Below, piece after piece: positions 10,543-24,446 of a stretch of 64,000 nt of DNA. Both the position numbers and the translations under genes were made by a program. The DNA comes from Hyperoodon ampullatus (Eukaryota > Chordata > Mammalia > Artiodactyla > Ziphiidae), in contig CATKHW010000298.1 in assembly GCA_949752795.1 (NCBI GenBank), positions 248,001 to 312,000 on the forward strand. The letters are read 5' to 3'. Each line of letters begins with the position of its first letter. The first letter of the stretch is position 1. The notes below the pieces were generated by a model. The model was not told the origin of the DNA. It ran no database searches and saw only the letters and a program-made list of their open reading frames with translations.

Positions 10543-12278
10543 CCTGGCCAAAAAGGGCGTATGCGTTTTCTCCTGAATATATTCAGGAGAAAACGCATAC
10601 GCCCTTTTTGGCCAAGTGCATCATTGTCGAAGTTGTGCCCCTCTTCCTGTGCTTTAAAGGCGATTCCAACGTACCTCTTGAAATCTGTTTCCTGCTATTC
10701 TGCCTCGCTTTCAAGTCCGCCTCGTTGCCTTCCCTCAACAGATTTTTGGACGATAGTTGTCCTTTATTACTCGGCCAGTTTGTGAATTGCTGTGCCCCTG
10801 AGCTCCATTTTTCAACTCGTTTTTGGTGAGCTGACCGCAAGTCCAAAATTTTGGTTCAGGACCTATACAGGATCCTGGTGGGGGGCTGAGACTTTGGTTA
10901 ATTCTTCTTCCTGCCGGGAAGTTAGAGTGATATGTGCCCGACCAAATACCTAACAGCTACTCTCTCATTGGTTCTCCCTCTTCCCTTTCATCCTCTGCCA
11001 AATTGGAAACCTGTGTGAACCAGGAGGTTGAAGGGGCTGTCCCTCCAAGTTGGGAGATTAATAGTAAAGCAGATGGAAAGTCAAACCGGAGCACCAGGAG
11101 AGGGACTATTCGTTGAGTTTTAGAAACCTTTCGTATTCACAGTGTGTCCGTTCTCTAGGTTTCCGGTACATGTTATAACTGTAGTAATATTCCCTTCAAC
11201 CTGGAGAGTTGGGACCCATGGAATGGGTGTCATGCATTATTGCTTTAAAGGGTCTGCATTTGCTCACCAAATCTCACCAATCGTCTCAGTCCCAAGTGTC
11301 CAGCCTTATGCCACATCCAGCTGTCATTGTAGATAGGGTCATTCCAGGTTTCATCAGAGACCCTGAAGGAATTGTAAAGAATTTCCCAGTTTTTTTGTTT
11401 TGTTTTTGAAATTCCTTTTTATAGTGGGTTTGAGCTGATTCTCGCTGCCATGTTTATGCCAGTCTAGACACACTTGATTCCCTTACGGAGACATATCAAT
11501 ACATAGGTTTTAAGATTCTTACTAGTCAGATATATTCCTCTGCGGGAAATATGGGGTTTTGAGTCCCTTTCACTGAGGAAGGTGTAGGTCTTGTCTATTC
11601 CATAGTTGGTTTTTGGAACGGTACCTGTGCTTATATGAAACTCTGGTTTTATGCATCACCCCACCTCTCCTTCCCCCTTAAGCAGGCATAAGAGTGTTTT
11701 CTAAATGTGAGACACTGTTCTCTTTCCTAACTCAGTTCAAGTGTAGCCATGTTTACAGGATCTTCATAAGTGATATCTTATGATAAGTTTCTTTCTCTGT
11801 GACTTATTTCACTTAGAATCATCGTACCTGAATCTACCCATTTTGCTGCTACTGGTCTTATGACATTGATTTCATGGCTGAGGGATATTCCATCGTACGT
11901 AAGTACCACAATTTTTTGAACCATTTTTATATTTCCTGGGATATTTAAGGTGTACACAAGTGAGGTCCTTGTAAGCAGTGCAGCCCTAAATTTTGGGGTG
12001 GCTCTGTCTTATTGATTTTCAGTTTTCCCAAGGTATATTCCCTAGACTGGAAGTGCTCTTTGCTCTGTAGCTCTGTTCTTTACTTGTTTTAGGGACCACA
12101 ATGCACTCCTCCAGAGAGGCAGTTGGCAATTTACATCCCGCCCATCGGCATAACAAGGCTCCCTGTTCTCCAGGGCCTGTCTTGCCTTTCTGGTTTTTAC
12201 ACATTTTGTGCATGTTCCTTTTGACCGGTGGGAAGTGGTACTTCTTTGTAGTGCAGATTTGCATTGCCCGCTTGCTTG
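10543..12278. repeat. Satellite unit M7, type B, 1,736 bp
   Basis: Palindrome 10543-10616, one mismatch; T-rich tract from 11390; L1 relic 11390 to about 12315. Matches M4 at offset 5,213, including the shared cattgt variant. Confidence 0.96.
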
Positions 12279-14017
12279 CTTGGCCAAAAAGGACGTATGC
12301 GTTTTCTCCTGAATATATTCAGGAGAAAACGCATACGCCCTTTTTGGCCAAGTGCATCATTGTCGAAGTTGTGCCCCTCTTCCTGTGCTTTAAAGGCGAT
12401 TCCAACGTACATCTTGAAATCTGTTTCCTGCTATTCTGCCTCGCTTTCAAGTCTGCCTCGTTGCCTTCCCTCAACAGATTTTTGGACGATAGTTGTCCTT
12501 TATTACTCGGCCAGTTTGTGAATTGCTGTGCCCCTGAGCTCCATTTTTCAACTCGTTTTTGGTGAGCTGACCGCAAGTCCAAAATTTTGGTTCAGGACCT
12601 ATACTGGTTCCCGGTGGGTGGCTGAGACTTTGGTTAATTATTCTTCCTGCCGGGAAATTACAGTGATATGTGTCCGTCCAAATGCCTAACAGCTAATTTC
12701 TCATTGGTTCTCCCTCTTCCTTTTCATCCTCTGCCAAATTGGCAACCTGTGCGAACCAGGAGGTTAAATGGGCTGTCGCTCCAAGTTGGGAGGTTGATAG
12801 TAAAGCAGATGGAAAGTTAAACCGGAGCACCAGGAGAGGGACTATTCGTTGAGTTTTAGAAACCTTTCGTATTCACAGTGTGTCCGTTCTCTTGGTTTCC
12901 GGTACATGTTATAACTGTAGTAATATTCCCTTCAACCTGGAGAGTTGGGACCCATGGAATGGGTGCCATGCATTATTGCTTTAAAGGGTCTGCCTTTGCT
13001 CACCAAATCTCACCAATCGTCTCAGTCCCAGGTGTCCAGCCTTATGCCACATCCAGCTGTCGTTGTAGATAGGGTCATTCCAGGTTTCATCAGAGACCCT
13101 GAAGGAATTGTAAAGAATTTCCCAGTTTTTTTGTTTTGTTTTTGAAATTCCTTTTTATAGTGGGTTTGAGCTGATTCTCGCTGCCATGTTTATGCCAGTC
13201 TAGACACACTTGATTCCCTTACGGAGACATATCAATACATAGGTTTTAAGATTCTTACTAGTCAGATATATTCCTCTGCGGGAAATATGGGGTTTTGAGT
13301 CCCTTTCACTGAGGAAGGTGCAGGTCTTGTCTATTCCATAGTTGGTTTTTGGAACGGTACCTGTGCTTATATCAAACTCTGGGTTTATGCATCACCCCAC
13401 CTCTCCTTCCCCCTTAAGCAGGCATAAGAGTGTTTTCTAAATGTGAGACACTGTTCTCTTTCCTAACTCAGTTCAAGTGTAGCCATGTTTACAGGATCTT
13501 CATAAGTGATATCTTATGATAAGTTTCTTTTTCTCTGTGACTTATTTCACTTAGAATCATCGTAGCTGAAACTACCCATTTTGCTGCTACTGGTCTTATG
13601 ACATTGATTTCATGGCTGAGGGATATTCCATCGTACATAAGTACCACAATTTTTTGAACCATTTTTATATTTCCTGGGATATTTAAGGTGTACCCAAGTT
13701 GAGGTCCTTGTAAGCAGTGCAGCCCTAAATTTTGGGGTGGCTCTGTCTTATTGATTTTCAGTTTTCCCAAGGTATATTCCCTAGACTGGAAGTGCCCTTG
13801 GCTCTGTAGCTCAGTTCTTTACTTGTTTTAGGGAACACAATGCACTCCTCCAGAGAGGCAGTTGGCAATTTACATCCCGCCCATCAGCATAACAAGGCTC
13901 CCTGTTCTCCAGGGCCTGTCTTGCCTTTCTGGTTTTTACACATTTTGTGGATGTCCCTTTTGACCGGTGGGAAGTGATACTTCTTTGTAGTGCAGATTTG
14001 CATTGCCCGCTTGCTTG
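12279..14017. repeat. Satellite unit M8, type C, 1,739 bp
   Basis: Palindrome 12279-12352, one type C mismatch; T-rich tract from 13126; L1 relic 13126 to about 14054. Front as M5. From 13321 (gaaggtgcagg) it carries the type C tail of M11 and M14, including gtagctgaaactaccc at about 13562. Confidence 0.96.
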
Positions 14018-15757
14018 CTTGGCCAAAAAGGGCGTATGCGTTTTCTCCTGAATATATTCAGGAGAAAACGCATACGCCCTTTTTGGCCAAGTGCATCATT
14101 GTCGAAGTTGTGCCCCTCTTCCTGTGCTTTAAAGGCGATTCCAACGTACCTCTTGAAATCTGTTTCCTGCTATTCTGCCTCGATTTCAAGTCCGCCTCGT
14201 TGCCTTCCCTCAACAGATTTTTGGACGATAGTTGTCCTTTATTACTCGGCCAGTTTGTGAATTGCTGTGCCCCTGAGCTCCATTTTTCAACTCGTTTTTG
14301 TTGAGCTGACCGCAAGTCCAAAATTTTGGTTCAGGACCTATACTGGTTCCTGGTGGGGGGCTGAGACTTTGGTTAATTCTTCTTCCTGCCGGGAAGTTAG
14401 AGTGATATGTGCCCGACAAAATACCTAACAGCTACTCTCTCATTGGTTCTCCCTATTCCCTTTCATCCTCTGCCAAATTGGAAACCTGTGTGAACCAGGA
14501 GGTTGAAGGGGCTGTCTCTCCAAGTTGGGAGATTGATAGTAAAGCAGATGGAAAGTCAAACCGGAGCACCAGGAGAGGGACTATTCGTTGAGTTTTAGAA
14601 ACCTTTCATATTCACAGTGTGTCCATTCTCTAGGTTTCTCGTACATGTTATAACTGTAGTAATATTCCCTTCAACCTGGAGAGTTGGGACCCATGGAATG
14701 GGTGCCATGCATTATTGCTTTAAAGGGTCTGCATTTGCTCACCAAATCTCACCAATCCTCTCAGTCTCAAGGGTCCAGCCTTATGCCACATCCAGCTGTC
14801 GTTGTAGATAGGGTCATTCCAGGGTTCATCAGAGACCCTGAAGGAATTGTAAAGAATTTCCCAGTTTTTTTTGTTTTGTTTTTGAAATTCCTTTTTATAG
14901 TGGGTTTGAGCTGATTCTCGCTGCCATGTTTATGTCAGTCTAGACACACTTGATTCCCTTACAGAGACATATCAATACATAGGTTTTAAGATTCTTACTA
15001 GTCAGATATATTCCTCTGCGGGAAATATGGGGTTTTGAGTCCCTTTCACTGAGGAAGGTGTAGGTCTTGTCTATTTCATAGTTGGTTTTTGGAACGGTAC
15101 CTGTGCTTATATCAAACTCTGGTTTTATGCATCACCCCACCTCTCCTTCCCCCTTAAGCAGGCATAAGAGTGTTTTCTAAATGTGAGACATTCTTCTCTT
15201 TCCTAACTCAGTTCAAGTGTAGCCATGTTTACAGGATCTTCATAAGTGATATCTTATGATAAGTTTCTTTTTCTGTGCGACTTATTTCACTTAGAATCAT
15301 CGTACCTGAATCCACCCATTTTGCTGCTACTGGTCTTATGACATTGATTTCATGGCTGAGGGATATTCCATCGTACGTAAGTACCACAATTTTTTGAACC
15401 ATTTTTATATTTCCTGGGATATTTAAGGTGTACCCAAGTTGAGGTCCTTGTAAGCAGTGCAGCCCTAAATTTTGGGGTGGCTCTGTCTTATTGATTTTCA
15501 GTTTTCCCAAGGTATATTCCCTAGACTGGAAGTGCCCTTGGCTCTGTAGCTCTGTTCTTTACTTGTTTTAGGAAACACAATGCACTCCTCCAGAGAGGCA
15601 GTTGGCAATTTACATCCCGCCCATCAGCATAACAAGGCTCCCTGTTCTCCAGGGCCTGTCTTGCCTTTCTGGTTTTTACACATTTTGTGGATGTCCCTTT
15701 TGACCGGTGGGAAGTGATACTTCTTTGTAGTGCAGATTTGCATTGCCCGCTTGCTTG
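14018..15757. repeat. Satellite unit M9, type D, 1,740 bp
   Basis: Palindrome 14018-14091 is perfect; T-rich tract from 14865 has eight T residues in place of seven, which explains the extra base; L1 relic 14865 to about 15794. Type D marks are tgcctcgatttcaag, tttttgttgagc, gcccgacaaaat and ggtttctcgtac. M29 is the matching unit at offset 34,750. Confidence 0.96.
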
Positions 15758-15831
15758 CTTGGCCAAAAAGGGCGTATGCGTTTTCTCCTGAATATATTCA
15801 GGAGAAAACGCATACGCCCTTTTTGGCCAAG
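15758..15831. repeat. Perfect 74-bp palindrome (M10 copy)
   Basis: All 37 base pairs of the two arms match, centre between 15794 and 15795, no spacer. The same perfect form occurs in M9, M12, M13, M17, M20-M27, M29, M30, M36 and M37 (17 of 37 units). The remaining units have one mismatch (types B and C, M16, M19, M28, M32, M35) or two (type A, M15, M34). The mismatches are one-sided; I saw no compensating change in the opposite arm. Confidence 0.98.
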
Positions 15832-17493
15832 TGCATCATTGTCGAAGTTGTGCCCCTCTTCCTGTGCTTTAAAGGCGATTCCAACGTACCTCTTGAAATC
15901 TGTTTCCTGCTATTCTGCCTCGCTTTCAAGTCCGCCTCGTTGCCTTCCCTCAACAGATTTTTGGACGATAGTTGTCCTTTATTACTCGGCCAGTTTGTGA
16001 ATTGCTGTGCCCCTGAGCTCCATTTTTCAACTCGTTTTTGTTGAGCTGACCGCAAGTCCAAAATTTTGGTTCAGGTCCTATACTGGTTCCCGGTGGGTGG
16101 CTGAGACTTTGGTTAATTCTTCTTCCTGCCGGGAAATTACAGTGATATGTGCCCGTCCAAATGCCTAACAGCTACTCTCTCATTGGTTCTCCCTCTTCCC
16201 TTTCATCCTCTGCCAAATTGGAAACCTGTTCGAACCAGGAGGTTAAAGGGGCAGTCTCTCCAAGTTGGGAGGTTGATAGTAAAGCAGATGGAAAGTCAAA
16301 CCGGAGCACCAGGAGAGGTACTATTCGTTGAGTTTTAGAAACCTTTCGTATTCACAGTGTGTCCGTTCTCTAGGTTTCCGGTACATGTTATAACTGTAGT
16401 AATATTCCCTTCAACCTGGAGAGTTGGGACCCATGGAATGGGTGTCATGCATTATTGCTTTAAAGGGTCTGCATTTGCTCACCAAATCTCACCAATCGTC
16501 TCAGTCCCAAGTGTCCAGCCTTATGCCACATCCAGCTGTCGTTGTAGATAGGGTCATTCCAGGTTTCATCAGAGACCCTGAAGGAATTGTAAAGAATTTC
16601 CCAGTTTTTTTGTTTTGTTTTTGAAATTCCTTTTTATAGTGGGTTTGAGCTGATTCTCGCTGCCATGTTTATGCCAGTCTAGACACACTTGATTCCCTTA
16701 CGGAGACATATCAATACATAGGTTTTAAGATTCTTACTAGTCAGATATATTCCTCTGCGGGAAATATGGGGTTTTGAGTCCCTTTCACTGAGGAAGGTGT
16801 AGGTCTTGTCTATTCCATAGTTGGTTTTTGGAACGGTACCTGTGCTTATATCAAACTCAGGTTTTATGCATCACCCCACCTCTCCTTCCCCCTTAAGCAG
16901 GCATAAGAGTGTTTTCGAAATGTGAGACACTGTTCTCTTTCCTTACTCAGTTCAAGTGTAGCCATGTTTACAGGATCTTCATAAGTGATATCTTATGATA
17001 AGTTTCTTTCTCTGTGACTTATTTCACTTAGAATCATCGTACCTGAATCTACCCATTTTGCTGCTACTGGTCTTATGACATTCATTTCATGGCTGAGGGA
17101 TATTCCATCGTACGTAAGTACCACAATTTTTTGAACCATTTTTATATTTCCTGGGATATTTAAGGTGTACACAAGTGAGGTCCTTGTAAGCAGTGCAGCC
17201 CTAAATTTTGGGGTGGCTCTGTCTTATTGATTTTCAGTTTTCCCAAGGTATATTCCCTAGACTGGAAGTGCCCTTTGCTCTGTAGCTCTGTTCTTTACTT
17301 GTTTTAGGGACCACAATGCACTCCTCCAGAGAGGCAGTTGGCAATTTACATCCCGCCCATCGGCATAACAAGGCTCCCTGTTCTCCAGGGCCTGTCTTGC
17401 CTTTCTGGTTTTTACACATTTTGTGCATGTCCCTTTTGACCGGTGGGAAGTGATACTTCTTTGTAGTGCAGATTTGCATTGCCCGCTTGCTTG
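15758..17493. repeat. Satellite unit M10, type E, 1,736 bp
   Basis: Palindrome 15758-15831 is perfect; T-rich tract from 16605; L1 relic 16605 to about 17530. Variants shared with M30 only (offset 34,750) include ttcaggtcctata at about 16072 and gacattcatttc at about 17078. Confidence 0.96.
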
Positions 17494-19232
17494 CTTGGCC
17501 AAAAAGGACGTATGCGTTTTCTCCTGAATATATTCAGGAGAAAACGCATACGCCCTTTTTGGCCAAGTGCATCATTGTCGAAGTTGTGCCCCTCTTCCTG
17601 TGCTTTAAAGGCGATTCCAACGTACATCTTGAAATCTGTTTCCTGCTATTCTGCCTCGCTTTCAAGTCTGCCTCGTTGCCTTCCCTCAACAGATTTTTGG
17701 ACGATAGTTGTCCTTTATTACTCGGCCAGTTTGTGAATTGCTGTGCCCCTGAGCTCAATTTTTCAACTCGTTTTTGGTGAGCTGACCGCAAGTCCAAAAT
17801 TTTGGTTCAGGACCTATACTGGTTCCCGGTGGGTGGCTGAGACTTTGGTTAATTATTCTTCCTGCCGGGAAATTACAGTGATATGTGCCCGTTCAAATGC
17901 CTAACAGCTAATTTCTCATTGGTTCTCCCTCTTCCTTTTCATCCTCTGCCAAATTGGCAACCTGTGCGAACCAGGAGGTTAAATGGGCTGTCTCTCCAAG
18001 TTGGGAGGTTGATAGTAAAGCAGATGGAAAGTTAAACCGGAGCACCAGGAGAGGGACTATTCGTTGAGTTTTAGAAACCTTTCGTATTCACAGTGTGTCC
18101 GTTCTCTTGGTTTCCGGTACATGTTATAACTGTAGTAATATTCCCTTCAACCTGGAGAGTTGGGACCCATGGAATGGGTGCCATGCATTATTGCTTTAAA
18201 GGGTCTGCCTTTGCTCACCAAATCTCACCAATCGTCTCAGTCCCAGGTGTCCAGCCTTATGCCACATCCAGCTGTCGTTGTAGATAGGGTCATTCCAGGT
18301 TTCATCAGAGACCCTGAAGGAATTTTAAAGAATTTCCCAGTTTTTTTGTTTTGTTTTTGAAATTCCTTTTTATAGTGGGTTTGAGCTGATTCTCGCTGCC
18401 ATGTTTATGCCAGTCTAGACACACTTGATTCCCTTACGGAGACATATCAATACATAGGTTTTAAGATTCTTACTAGTCAGATATATTCCTCTGCGGGAAA
18501 TATGGTGTTTTGAGTCCCTTTCACTGAGGAAGGTGCAGGTCTTGTCTATTCCATAGATGGTTTTTGGAACGGTACCTGTGCTTATATCAAACTCTGGGTT
18601 TATGCATCACCCCACCTCTCCTTCCCCCTTAAGCAGGCATAAGAGTGTTTTCTAAATGTGAGACACTGTTCTCTTTCCTAACTCAGTTCAAGTGTAGCCA
18701 TGTTTACAGGATCTTCATAAGTGATATCTTATGATAAGTTTCTTTTTCTGTGTGACTTATTTCACTTAGAATCATCGTAGCTGAAACTACCCATTTTGCT
18801 GCTACTGGTCTTATGACATTGATTTCATGGCTGAGGGATATTCCATCGTACATAAGTACCACAATTTTTTGAACCATTTTTATATTTCCTGGGATATTTA
18901 AGGTGTACCCAAGTTGAGGTCCTTGTAAGCAGTGCAGCCCTAAATTTTGGGGTGGCTCTGTCTTATTGATTTTCAGTTTTCCCAAGGTATATTCCCTAGA
19001 CTGGAAGTGCCCTTGGCTCTGTAGCTCAGTTCTTTACTTGTTTTAGGGAACACAATGCACTCCTCCAGAGAGGCAGTTGGCAATTTACATCCCGCCCATC
19101 AGCATAACAAGGCTCCCTGTTCTCCAGGGCCTGTCTTGCCTTTCTGGTTTTTACACATTTTGTGGATGTCCCTTTTGACCGGTGGGAAGTGATACTTCTT
19201 TGTAGTGCAGATTTGCATTGCCCGCTTGCTTG
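17494..19232. repeat. Satellite unit M11, type C, 1,739 bp
   Basis: Palindrome 17494-17567, one type C mismatch; T-rich tract from 18341; L1 relic 18341 to about 19269. Shares tatggtgtttt and ccatagatgg (about 18502 and 18551) only with M31. Confidence 0.96.
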
Positions 19233-20971
19233 CTTGGCCAAAAAGGGCGTATGCGTTTTCTCCTGAATATATTCAGGAGAAAACGCATACGCCCTTTTTG
19301 GCCAAGTGCATCATTGTCGAAGTTGTGCCCCTCTTCCTGTGCTTTAAAGGCGATTCCAACGTACCACTTGAAATCTGTTTCCTGCTATTCTGCCTCGATT
19401 TCAAGTCCGCCTCGTTGCCTTCCCTCAACAGATTTTTGGACGATAGTTGTCCTTTATTACTCGGCCAGTTTGTGAATTGCTGTGCCCCTGAGCTCCATTT
19501 TTCAACTCGTTTTTGTTGAGCTGACCGCAAGTCCAAAATTTTGGTTCAGGACCTATACTGGTTCCTGGTGGGGGGCTGAGACTTTGGTTAATTCTTCTTC
19601 CTGCCGGGAAGTTAGAGTGATATGTGCCCGACAAAATACCTAACAGCTACTCTCTCATTGGTTCTCCCTCTTCCCTTTCATCCTCTGCCAAATTGGAAAC
19701 CTGTGTGAACCAGGAGGTTGAAGGGGCTGTCTCTCCAAGTTGGGAGATTGATAGTAAAGCAGATGGAAAGTCAAACCGGAGCACCAGGAGAGGGACTATT
19801 CGTTGAGTTTTAGAAACCTTTCATATTCACAGTGTGTCCATTCTCTAGGTTTCTCGTACATGTTATAACTGTAGTAATATTCCCTTCAACCTGGAGAGTT
19901 GGGACCCATGGAATGGGTGCCATGCATTATTGCTTTAAAGGGTCTGCATTTGCTCACCAAATCTCACCAATCCTCTCAGTCTCAAGGGTCCAGCCTTATG
20001 CCACATCCAGCTGTCGTTGTAGATAGGGTCATTCCAGGGTTCATCAGAGACCCTGAAGGAATTGTAAAGAATTTCCCAGTTTTTTTGTTTTGTTTTTGAA
20101 ATTCCTTTTTATAGTGGGTTTGAGCTGATTCTCGCTGCCATGTTTATGTCAGTCTAGACACACTTGATTCCCTTACAGAGACATATCAATACATAGGTTT
20201 TAAGATTCTTACTAGTCAGATATATTCCTCTGCGGGAAATATGGGGTTTTGAGTCCCTTTCACTGAGGAAGGTGTAGGTCTTGTCTATTTCATAGTTGGT
20301 TTTTGGAACGGTACCTGTGCTTATATCAAACTCTGGTTTTATGCATCACCCCACCTCTCCTTCCCCCTTAAGCAGGCATAAGAGTGTTTTCTAAATGTGA
20401 GACATTCTTCTCTTTCCTAACTCAGTTCAAGCGTAGCCATGTTTACAGGATCTTCATAAGTGATATCTTATGATAAGTTTCTTTTTCTGTGCGACTTATT
20501 TCACTTAGAATCATCGTACCTGAATCCACCCATTTTGCTGCTACTGGTCTTATGACATTGATTTCATGGCTGAGGGATATTCCATCGTACGTAAGTACCA
20601 CAATTTTTTGAACCATTTTTATATTTCCTGGGATATTTAAGGTGTACCCAAGTTGAGGTCCTTGTAAGCAGTGCAGCCCTAAATTTTGGGGTGGCTCTGT
20701 CTTATTGATTTTCAGTTTTCCCAAGGTATATTCCCTAGACTGGAAGTGCCCTTGGCTCTGTAGCTCTGTTCTTTACTTGTTTTAGGGAACACAATGCACT
20801 CCTCCAGAGAGGCAGTTGGCAATTTACATCCCGCCCATCAGCATAACAAGGCTCCCTGTTCTCCAGGGCCTGTCTTGCCTTTCTGGTTTTTACACATTTT
20901 GTGGATGTCCCTTTTGACCGGTGGGAAGTGATACTTCTTTGTAGTGCAGATTTGCATTGCCCGCTTGCTTG
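19233..20971. repeat. Satellite unit M12, type D, 1,739 bp
   Basis: Palindrome 19233-19306 is perfect; T-rich tract from 20080; L1 relic 20080 to about 21008. Shares gtaccacttg (about 19362) with M32, the hybrid unit whose front half it matches at offset 34,750. Confidence 0.96.
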
Positions 20972-22707
20972 CTTGGCCAAAAAGGGCGTATGCGTTTTCT
21001 CCTGAATATATTCAGGAGAAAACGCATACGCCCTTTTTGGCCAAGTGCATCATTGTCGAAGTTGTGCCCCTCTTCCTGTGCTTTAAAGGCGATTCCAACG
21101 TACCTCTTGAAATCTGTTTCCTGCTATTCTGCCTCGCTTTCAAGTCCGCCTCGTTGCCTTTCCTCAACAGATTTTTGGACGATAGTTGTCCTTTATTACT
21201 CGGCCAGTTTGTGAATTGCTGTGCCCCTGAGCTCCATTTTTCAACTCGTTTTTGGTGAGCTGACCGCAAGTCCAAAATTTTGGTTCAGGACCTATACTGG
21301 TTCCCGGTGGGTGGCTGAGACTTTGGTTAATTCTTCTTCCTGCCGGGAAATTACAGTGATATGTGCCCGTCCAAATGCCTAACAGCTACTCTCTCATTGG
21401 TTCTCCCTCTTCCCTTTCATCCTCTGCCAAATTGGAAACCTGTTCGAACCAGGAGGTTAAAGGGGCAGTCTCTCCAAGTTGGGAGGTTGATAGTAAAGCA
21501 GATGGAAAGTCAAACCGGAGCACCAGGAGAGGTACTATTCGTTGAGGTTTAGAAACCTTTCGTATTCACAGTGTGTCCGTTCTCTAGGTTTCCGGTACAT
21601 GTTATAACTGTAGTAATATTCCCTTCAACCTGGAGAGTTGGGACCCATGGAATGGGTGTCATGCATTATTGCTTTAAAGGGTCTGAATTTGCTCACCAAA
21701 TCTCACCAATCGTCTCAGTCCCAAGTGTCCAGCCTTATGCCACATCCAGCTGTCGTTGTAGATAGGGTCATTCCAGGGTTCATCAGAGACCCTGAAGGAA
21801 TTGTAAAGAATTTCCCAGTTTTTTTGTTTTGTTTTTGAAATTCCTTTTTATAGTGGGTTTGAGCTGATTCTCGCTGCCATGTTTATGCCAGTCTAGAGAC
21901 ACTTGATTCCCTTACGGAGACATATCAATACATAGGTTTTAAGATTCTTACTAGTCAGATATATTCCTCTGCGGGAAATATGGGGTTTTGAGTCCCTTTC
22001 ACTGAGGAAGGTGTAGGTCTTGTCTATTCCATAGTTGGTTTTTGGAACGGTACCTGTGCTTATATGAAACTCTGGTTTTATGCATCACCCCACCTCTCCT
22101 TCCCCCTTAAGCAGGCATAAGATTGTTTTCTAAATGTGAGACTCTGTTCTCTTTCCTAACTCAGTTCAAGTGTAGCCATGTTTACAGGATCTTCATAAGT
22201 GATATCTTATGATAAGTTTCTTTCTCTGTGACTTATTTCACTTAGAATCATCGTACCTGAATCTACCCATTTTGCTGCTACTGGTCTTATGACATTGATT
22301 TCATGGCTGAGGGATATTCTATCGTACGTATGTACCACAATTTTTTGAACCATTTTTATATTTCCTGGGATATTTAAGGTGTACACAAGTGAGGTCCTTG
22401 TAAGCAGTGCAGCCCTAAATTTTGGGGTGGCTCTGTCTTATTGATTTTCAGTTTTCCCAAGGTATATTCCCTAGACTGGAAGTGCCCTTGGCTCTGTAGC
22501 TCTGTTCTTTACTTGTTTTAGGGACCACAATGCACTCCTCCAGAGAGGCAGTTGGCAATTTACATCCCGCCCATCAGCATAACAAGGCTCCCTGTTCTCC
22601 AGGGCCTGTCTTGCCTTTCTGGTTTTTACACATTTTGTGCATGTCCCTTTTGACCGGTGGGAAGTGATACTTCTTTGTAGTGCAGATTTGCATTGCCCGC
22701 TTGCTTG
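20972..22707. repeat. Satellite unit M13, type E, 1,736 bp
   Basis: Palindrome 20972-21045 is perfect; T-rich tract from 21819; L1 relic 21819 to about 22744. It carries ggtctgaattt at about 21680, a variant found elsewhere only in the back half of M32. Confidence 0.96.
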
Positions 22708-24446
22708 CTTGGCCAAAAAGGACGTATGCGTTTTCTCCTGAATATATTCAGGAGAAAACGCATACGCCCTTTTTGGCCAAGTGCATCATTGTCGAAGTTG
22801 TGCCCCTCTTCCTGTGCTTTAAAGGCGATTCCAACGTACATCTTGAAATCTGTTTCCTGCTATTCTGCCTCGCTTTCAAGTCTGCCTCGTTGCCTTCCCT
22901 CAACTGATTTTTGGACGATAGTTGTCCTTTATTACTCGGCCAGTTTGTGAATTGCTGTGCCCCTGAGCTCCATTTTTCAACTCGTTTTTGGTGAGCTGAC
23001 CGCAAGTCCAAAATTTTGGTTCAGGACCTATACTGGTTCCCGGTGGGTGGCTGAGACTTTGGTTAATTATTCTTGCTGCCGGGAAATTACAGTGATATGT
23101 GCCCGTCCAAATGCCTAACAGCTAATTTCTCATTGGTTCTCCCTCTTCCTTTTCATCCTCTGCCAAATTGGCAACCTGTGCGAACCAGGAGGTTAAATGG
23201 GCTGTCTCTCCAAGTTGGGAGGTTGATAGTAAAGCAGATGGAAAGTTAAACCGGAGCACCAGGAGAGGGACTATTCGTTGAGTTTTAGAAACCTTTCGTA
23301 TTCACAGTGTGTCCGTTCTCTTGGTTTCCGGTACATGTTATAACTGTAGTAATATTCCCTTCAACCTGGAGAGTTGGGACCCATGGAATGGGTGCCATGC
23401 ATTATTGCTTTAAAGGGTCTGCCTTTGCTCACCAAATCTCACCAATCTTCTCAGTCCCAGGTGTCCAGCCTTATGCCACATCCAGCTGTCGTTGTAGATA
23501 GGGTCATTCCAGGTTTCATCAGAGACCCTGAAGGAATTTTAAAGAATTTCCCAGTATTTTTGTTTTGTTTTTGAAATTCCTTTTTATAGTGGGTTTGAGC
23601 TGATTCTCGCTGCCATGTTTATGCCAGTCTAGACACACTTGATTCCCTTACGGAGACATATCAATACATAGGTTTTAAGATTCTTACTAGTCAGATATAT
23701 TCCTCTGCGGGAAATATGGGGTTTTGAGTCCCTTTCACTGAGGAAGGTGCAGGTCTTGTCTATTCCATAGTTGGTTTTTGGAACGGTACCTCTGCTTATA
23801 TCAAACTCAGGTTTTATGCATCACCCCACCTCTCCTTCCCCCTTAAGCAGGCATAAGAGTGTTTTCTAAATGTGAGACACTGTTCTCTTTCCTAACTCAG
23901 TTCAAGTGTAGCCATGTTTACAGGATCTTCATAAGTGATATCTTATGATAAGTTTCTTTTTCTCTGTGACTTATTTCACTTAGAATCATCGTAGCTGAAA
24001 CTACCCATTTTGCTGCTACTGGTCTTATGACATTGATTTCATGGCTGAGGGATATTCCATCGTACATAAGTACCACAATTTTTTGAACCATTTTTATATT
24101 TCCTGGGATATTTAAGGTGTACCCAAGTTGAGGTCCTTGTAAGCAGTGCAGCCCTAAATTTTGGGGTGGCTCTGTCTTATTGATTTTCAGTTTTCCCAAG
24201 GTATATTCCCTAGACTGGAAGTGCCCTTGGCTCTGTAGCTCAGTTCTTTACTTGTTTTAGGGAACACAATGCACTCCTCCAGAGAGGCAGTTGGCAATTT
24301 ACATCCCGCCCATCAGCATAACAAGGCTCCCTGTTCTCCAGGGCCTGTCTTGCCTTTCTGGTTTTTACACATTTTGTGGATGTCCCTTTTGACCGGTGGG
24401 AAGTGATACTTCTTTGTAGTGCAGATTTGCATTGCCCGCTTGCTTG
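22708..24446. repeat. Satellite unit M14, type C, 1,739 bp
   Basis: Palindrome 22708-22781, one type C mismatch; T-rich tract from 23555, interrupted by an A; L1 relic 23555 to about 24483. Shares attattcttgctgcc (about 23068) with M33 at offset 33,011. A base change at about 22905 (aactgattt) closes the long plus-strand frame. Confidence 0.96.

Larger units (their letters stand above)
3592..14017. repeat. Two successive trimers A-B-C (higher-order repeat of 5,213 bp)
   Basis: M3-M4-M5 and M6-M7-M8 repeat as blocks of 5,213 bp. The matching extends left into M2 (from about 2640) and ends at 8106/13320. Within that stretch all the open frames in both copies have identical translations. M9-M14 continue the same three-position order with D and E in place of A and B. 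Confidence 0.93.

Noticed and set aside
16215..16232. CENP-B box candidate (ttcgaaccaggagg in type E units; gcgaaccgggagg in K units)
   Set aside because: The type E site has TTCG and the central A but lacks CGGG; the K site has CGGG but lacks TTCG. No unit shows the full NTTCGNNNNANNCGGGN pattern in the places I checked.
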